From the NCBI RefSeq assembly GCF_026340975.1, contig NZ_JAPEOS010000001.1, forward strand, positions 4,125,001-4,189,000: a stretch of DNA of 64,000 nt, written 5' to 3'. This document shows positions 62,252 through 64,000 of the stretch, in pieces. Below the pieces are notes generated by a model. It was given only the letters and a program-made list of their open reading frames with translations. It was not told the origin of the DNA and made no database searches. Position numbers and translations under genes: made by a program. Positions within the stretch are counted from its first letter, which is position 1; every line of letters starts with the position of its first letter. This DNA comes from Streptomyces sp. NBC_01214. GTDB taxonomy: Bacteria > Actinomycetota > Actinomycetes > Streptomycetales > Streptomycetaceae.

Positions 62252-63169
62252 ATGCTCGACGTCAGGCAGCTCCAGGTGCTCCGCTCCATCGCGCAGGAGG
62301 GCTCGCTTGCCGCAGCAGGCCGCGCACTGCACTACAGCCAGCCCACGATCACCCACCACCTCGCCGCCCTGGAAGCCCACTTCAGCGCCCGGCTCGTCCA
62401 GCGCGGACCGCGCGGCGCCACGCTGACCGAGCTCGGCGAAGCCCTGCTGCCGCACGCCGAAGCCGTGCTCGACCGGCTGCGCCACGCCGAGCTGGAGGTG
62501 CGCAACCTCGCCGAGCGCGGCATGCGCACCCTCCACATCGGTACGTTCCCCACGGCGGGCGCCCTGCTGCTGGCCCCCGCGGTCAAACGCCTCCACCGGC
62601 AAGGGGTCCACATCTCGCTCACCGAGGGCGAGCTCCCCCTGCTGTTGCGCGGGTTGCGGGCCAGGGAGCTCGACGCCGCCCTCGTCTTCTCACAGCCGGG
62701 CGACAGCCTCGATCTCGACGCGGACTTCGAAGTGCACCCGCTGCTGTCCGACCCGCTGCTCCTGGTCATGCCGGAGGACCACCCCTGCGCATCGCGGGAC
62801 GAGGTGTCCCTCGGGGAGCTGCGGGACACCGCGTGGGTGGGCGCGGCCGACCCGCACGACCCCTGCGACCGCGTGCTGGCATGGGCGTGCGGCCAGGAGG
62901 GGTACGAGCCCCTGCACGTGATGCGCACCGACGACTACGCGGTGGTCCAGGGCCTCGTCGCCGCGGGGACGGGCGTGGCCCTCGTTCCGCGGCTCGCCCT
63001 GGGACAGTCGAGGCCCGACCTGGTGGTCCGCCCCCTCGCCCGGCCCGATCTCGCCCGGGAGATCAGCGTCGCCGTACTGCGGTCCACCTCCGCCGGCGCC
63101 GCCCAGGAACTGATCGGGGCGCTACGGGAGCAGGCCGCGCTGATCGCGGACCGCTGGGCCGCGGCCTGA
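62252..63169 (+). CDS. LysR-family transcriptional regulator
   Basis: This encodes 305 residues. TACGAT is followed by 6 nt and ATG, with no Shine-Dalgarno sequence, so the mRNA is probably leaderless. The N-terminal winged helix reads LQVLRSIAQEGSLAAAGRAL and SQPTITHHLAALEAHFSARL; the C-terminal periplasmic-binding-like domain includes LHIGTFPTAGALLLAPAVKR, VMPEDHP and VVQGLVAAGTGVALVPRLAL. Divergence from the decarboxylase gene predicts control of it and of itself. Confidence 0.95.
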   Translation: MLDVRQLQVLRSIAQEGSLAAAGRALHYSQPTITHHLAALEAHFSARLVQRGPRGATLTELGEALLPHAEAVLDRLRHAELEVRNLAERGMRTLHIGTFPTAGALLLAPAVKRLHRQGVHISLTEGELPLLLRGLRARELDAALVFSQPGDSLDLDADFEVHPLLSDPLLLVMPEDHPCASRDEVSLGELRDTAWVGAADPHDPCDRVLAWACGQEGYEPLHVMRTDDYAVVQGLVAAGTGVALVPRLALGQSRPDLVVRPLARPDLAREISVAVLRSTSAGAAQELIGALREQAALIADRWAAA

Positions 63170-63263
63170 TCGCGCGACGCCCACCCGCTGTTGGCTCCGT
63201 GCGGCCCTCGCCCACGACACCGGCCGGTCTCACGGAGGCGCCGGCGCCCGCGGGGGCGGGCGG

Positions 63264-63875
63264 TCATTCCCCGGCGGCCGGTCCTCGCCCCGCACGGGCG
63301 TCGAGGACCGCCGCGGTGAAGCCCGCCAGCTGGGCCCGGAGCTCCTCGCGGGGTACGCCCTTTTCGCCGGCCAGGTGCGCCACCAGGTCGGCCCGGGTGG
63401 CCGCGAGCAGGGCGTGGGCGGGGAAGTCGGTGTCGGCCGGACCGGGGACGAGTCGCAGCAGGTCCCGGAGCAGGGTGTGCCACTGCTCGTAGTGCTCCGT
63501 CCGGTAGGGGCTGTCCGCGCCGCTCCCCTCCAAGGCCAGGGCGAGGTGGCGGTTGTCGAGTTTGAAGCACAAGAGGGCGTCGAGCAGGGCCGGTACGCGC
63601 CGGGCCGCCGGTGTGGCCGGCCCCAGGGGCTCAGGGCCCCGTTCGACCGCTTCCCTGATCGGTTCGAGCCGTGCCTCGTAGAGCGCGCGGATCAGTCCGC
63701 CCCGGTCGCCGAAGGCGCGGAAGAGCGTCGCCTTGCCGACGCCGGCCGCTGCCGCGATGTCGGCCATGGTCACGTCTTCGGGACTCCCGCAGTGGGTGAA
63801 CAGGGTGTCGGCGGCGGCGAAGACGGCCGCCCGGTTGCGGACCGCGTCCTTGCGCGGCTTGCGTTCGACGGGCAT
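63264..63875 (-). CDS. TetR-family transcriptional regulator
   Basis: This encodes 203 residues from MPVERKPRKD; GGAGGG lies 5 nt upstream. The N-terminal helix-turn-helix is complete: NRAAVFAAADTLFTHCGSPE, then VTMADIAAAAGVGKATLFRAFGDR. The C-terminal ligand domain resembles the SbtR/TetR_C group (LLDALLCFKLDNRHLALALE). Two palindromic operators lie between it and the divergent gene at 63971, so it probably represses both. Confidence 0.93.
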   Translation of the reverse strand: MPVERKPRKDAVRNRAAVFAAADTLFTHCGSPEDVTMADIAAAAGVGKATLFRAFGDRGGLIRALYEARLEPIREAVERGPEPLGPATPAARRVPALLDALLCFKLDNRHLALALEGSGADSPYRTEHYEQWHTLLRDLLRLVPGPADTDFPAHALLAATRADLVAHLAGEKGVPREELRAQLAGFTAAVLDARAGRGPAAGE

Positions 63876-63896
63876 CGGGTTCCCTCCGGTTGCAAA

Positions 63897-63913
63897 ACGG
63901 ACCGGCGGTCCGT
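63897..63913. promoter_or_regulatory. TetR operator O1
   Basis: ACGGACC-GGC-GGTCCGT is a perfect 7-bp-arm palindrome with 3-bp centre, 21 bp upstream of the tetR start. It shares GGTCCGTATC with O2. Such palindromes are typical for SbtR-like TetR dimers. Confidence 0.75.
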
Positions 63914-63931
63914 ATCTTGCGGGGAGAGAAG

Positions 63932-63946
63932 CGGACCGTCGGTCCG
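63932..63946. promoter_or_regulatory. TetR operator O2
   Basis: CGGACC-GTC-GGTCCG repeats O1 with the centre changed, 34 bp (about three helical turns) away centre to centre. It lies 24 bp before the GTG of the divergent partial gene. Confidence 0.75.
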
Positions 63947-63970
63947 TATCGTAATGGACGGAGAACCGTC

Positions 63971-64000
63971 GTGCCCGCGACCACCACACCCCCGGATCTG
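63971..64000 (+). CDS. Start of a TetR-controlled gene, cut by window end
   Basis: GTG 63971 follows GGAG (63960-63963) at 7 nt spacing and lies just past the second operator. Only VPATTTPPDL is visible, too little to name the product. The arrangement predicts a gene repressed by the divergent TetR, commonly an exporter or oxidoreductase. Confidence 0.5.
   Translation, partial: MPATTTPPDL

Overview
The window is bacterial DNA of very high GC content with almost exclusively G/C third codon positions, many GTG starts, short intergenic gaps and an extreme density of antisense shadow reading frames. Together with families such as DUF2252 proteins, WD40-repeat receptor kinases, Tap-like secreted peptidases and a HelR-type RNA polymerase motor with its rifamycin-associated element, this points to a Streptomyces or close relative. 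The content (regulators, secreted hydrolases, membrane proteins, decaying genes) looks like variable chromosome rather than housekeeping core. I see no rRNA, tRNA, CRISPR, transposase or phage module.

Layout. 1-7850: a partial ArsR-type regulator with an SRPBCC protein, a SHOCT membrane protein, a lone roadblock protein, a second ArsR regulator, a small secreted Cys protein, a 1208-residue kinase/WD40 receptor and a His-containing membrane protein. 7850-9240: an islet of relaxed codon use with a gene remnant, a zinc-finger/coiled-coil protein and an Imm1-like orphan immunity protein. 9251-11115: a NarL/DesK-type two-component system. 11418-19237: a lectin-like protein, a 1267-residue GT2/TagF-like polymerase overlapping an Asp2-like hydrolase, and a secreted EEP nuclease/phosphatase; this is the best candidate for a surface-glycan system. 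19442-30566: membrane protein, aldo/keto reductase, Tap-like peptidase, MBL hydrolase, DUF2252 protein, MFS and AI-2E-type transporters and an S9 peptidase. 30688-43109: methyltransferase, a decayed MerR gene, a frameshifted epimerase gene, acetyltransferases, an L,D-transpeptidase, a HAD hydrolase, two coupled small genes, a beta-lactamase-like hydrolase, a zinc-ribbon SDR, an NmrA-like reductase and an orphan 77-residue protein.

43134-50359: an OmpR-type two-component system faces a tightly overlapping operon (GT2, DUF2064 transferase, methyltransferase), followed by a membrane cytochrome b/molybdopterin fusion and a polyprenyl-type glycosyltransferase; this resembles a conserved actinobacterial neighbourhood. 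50346-54297: HelR with a perfect rifamycin-associated element upstream, then a large membrane protein. 54292-60218: drug-efflux MFS, second DUF2252 protein, YihY/BrkB protein, GAP-type membrane protein, a DUF6325-like protein and a SHOCT protein, closed by a strong hairpin. 60298-64000: remnant of an amino-acid-binding ABC component, a PLP decarboxylase divergent from its LysR regulator, and a TetR gene with twin operators facing the start of a gene cut by the window edge.

Recurring regulation: about ten genes lack a Shine-Dalgarno sequence and carry a -10-like hexamer ending 6-7 nt before the start codon, the signature of leaderless transcripts. Several convergent gene pairs are separated by long perfect hairpins. 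Three genes are visibly broken (MerR, epimerase, ABC binding protein), so this region is undergoing gene loss.
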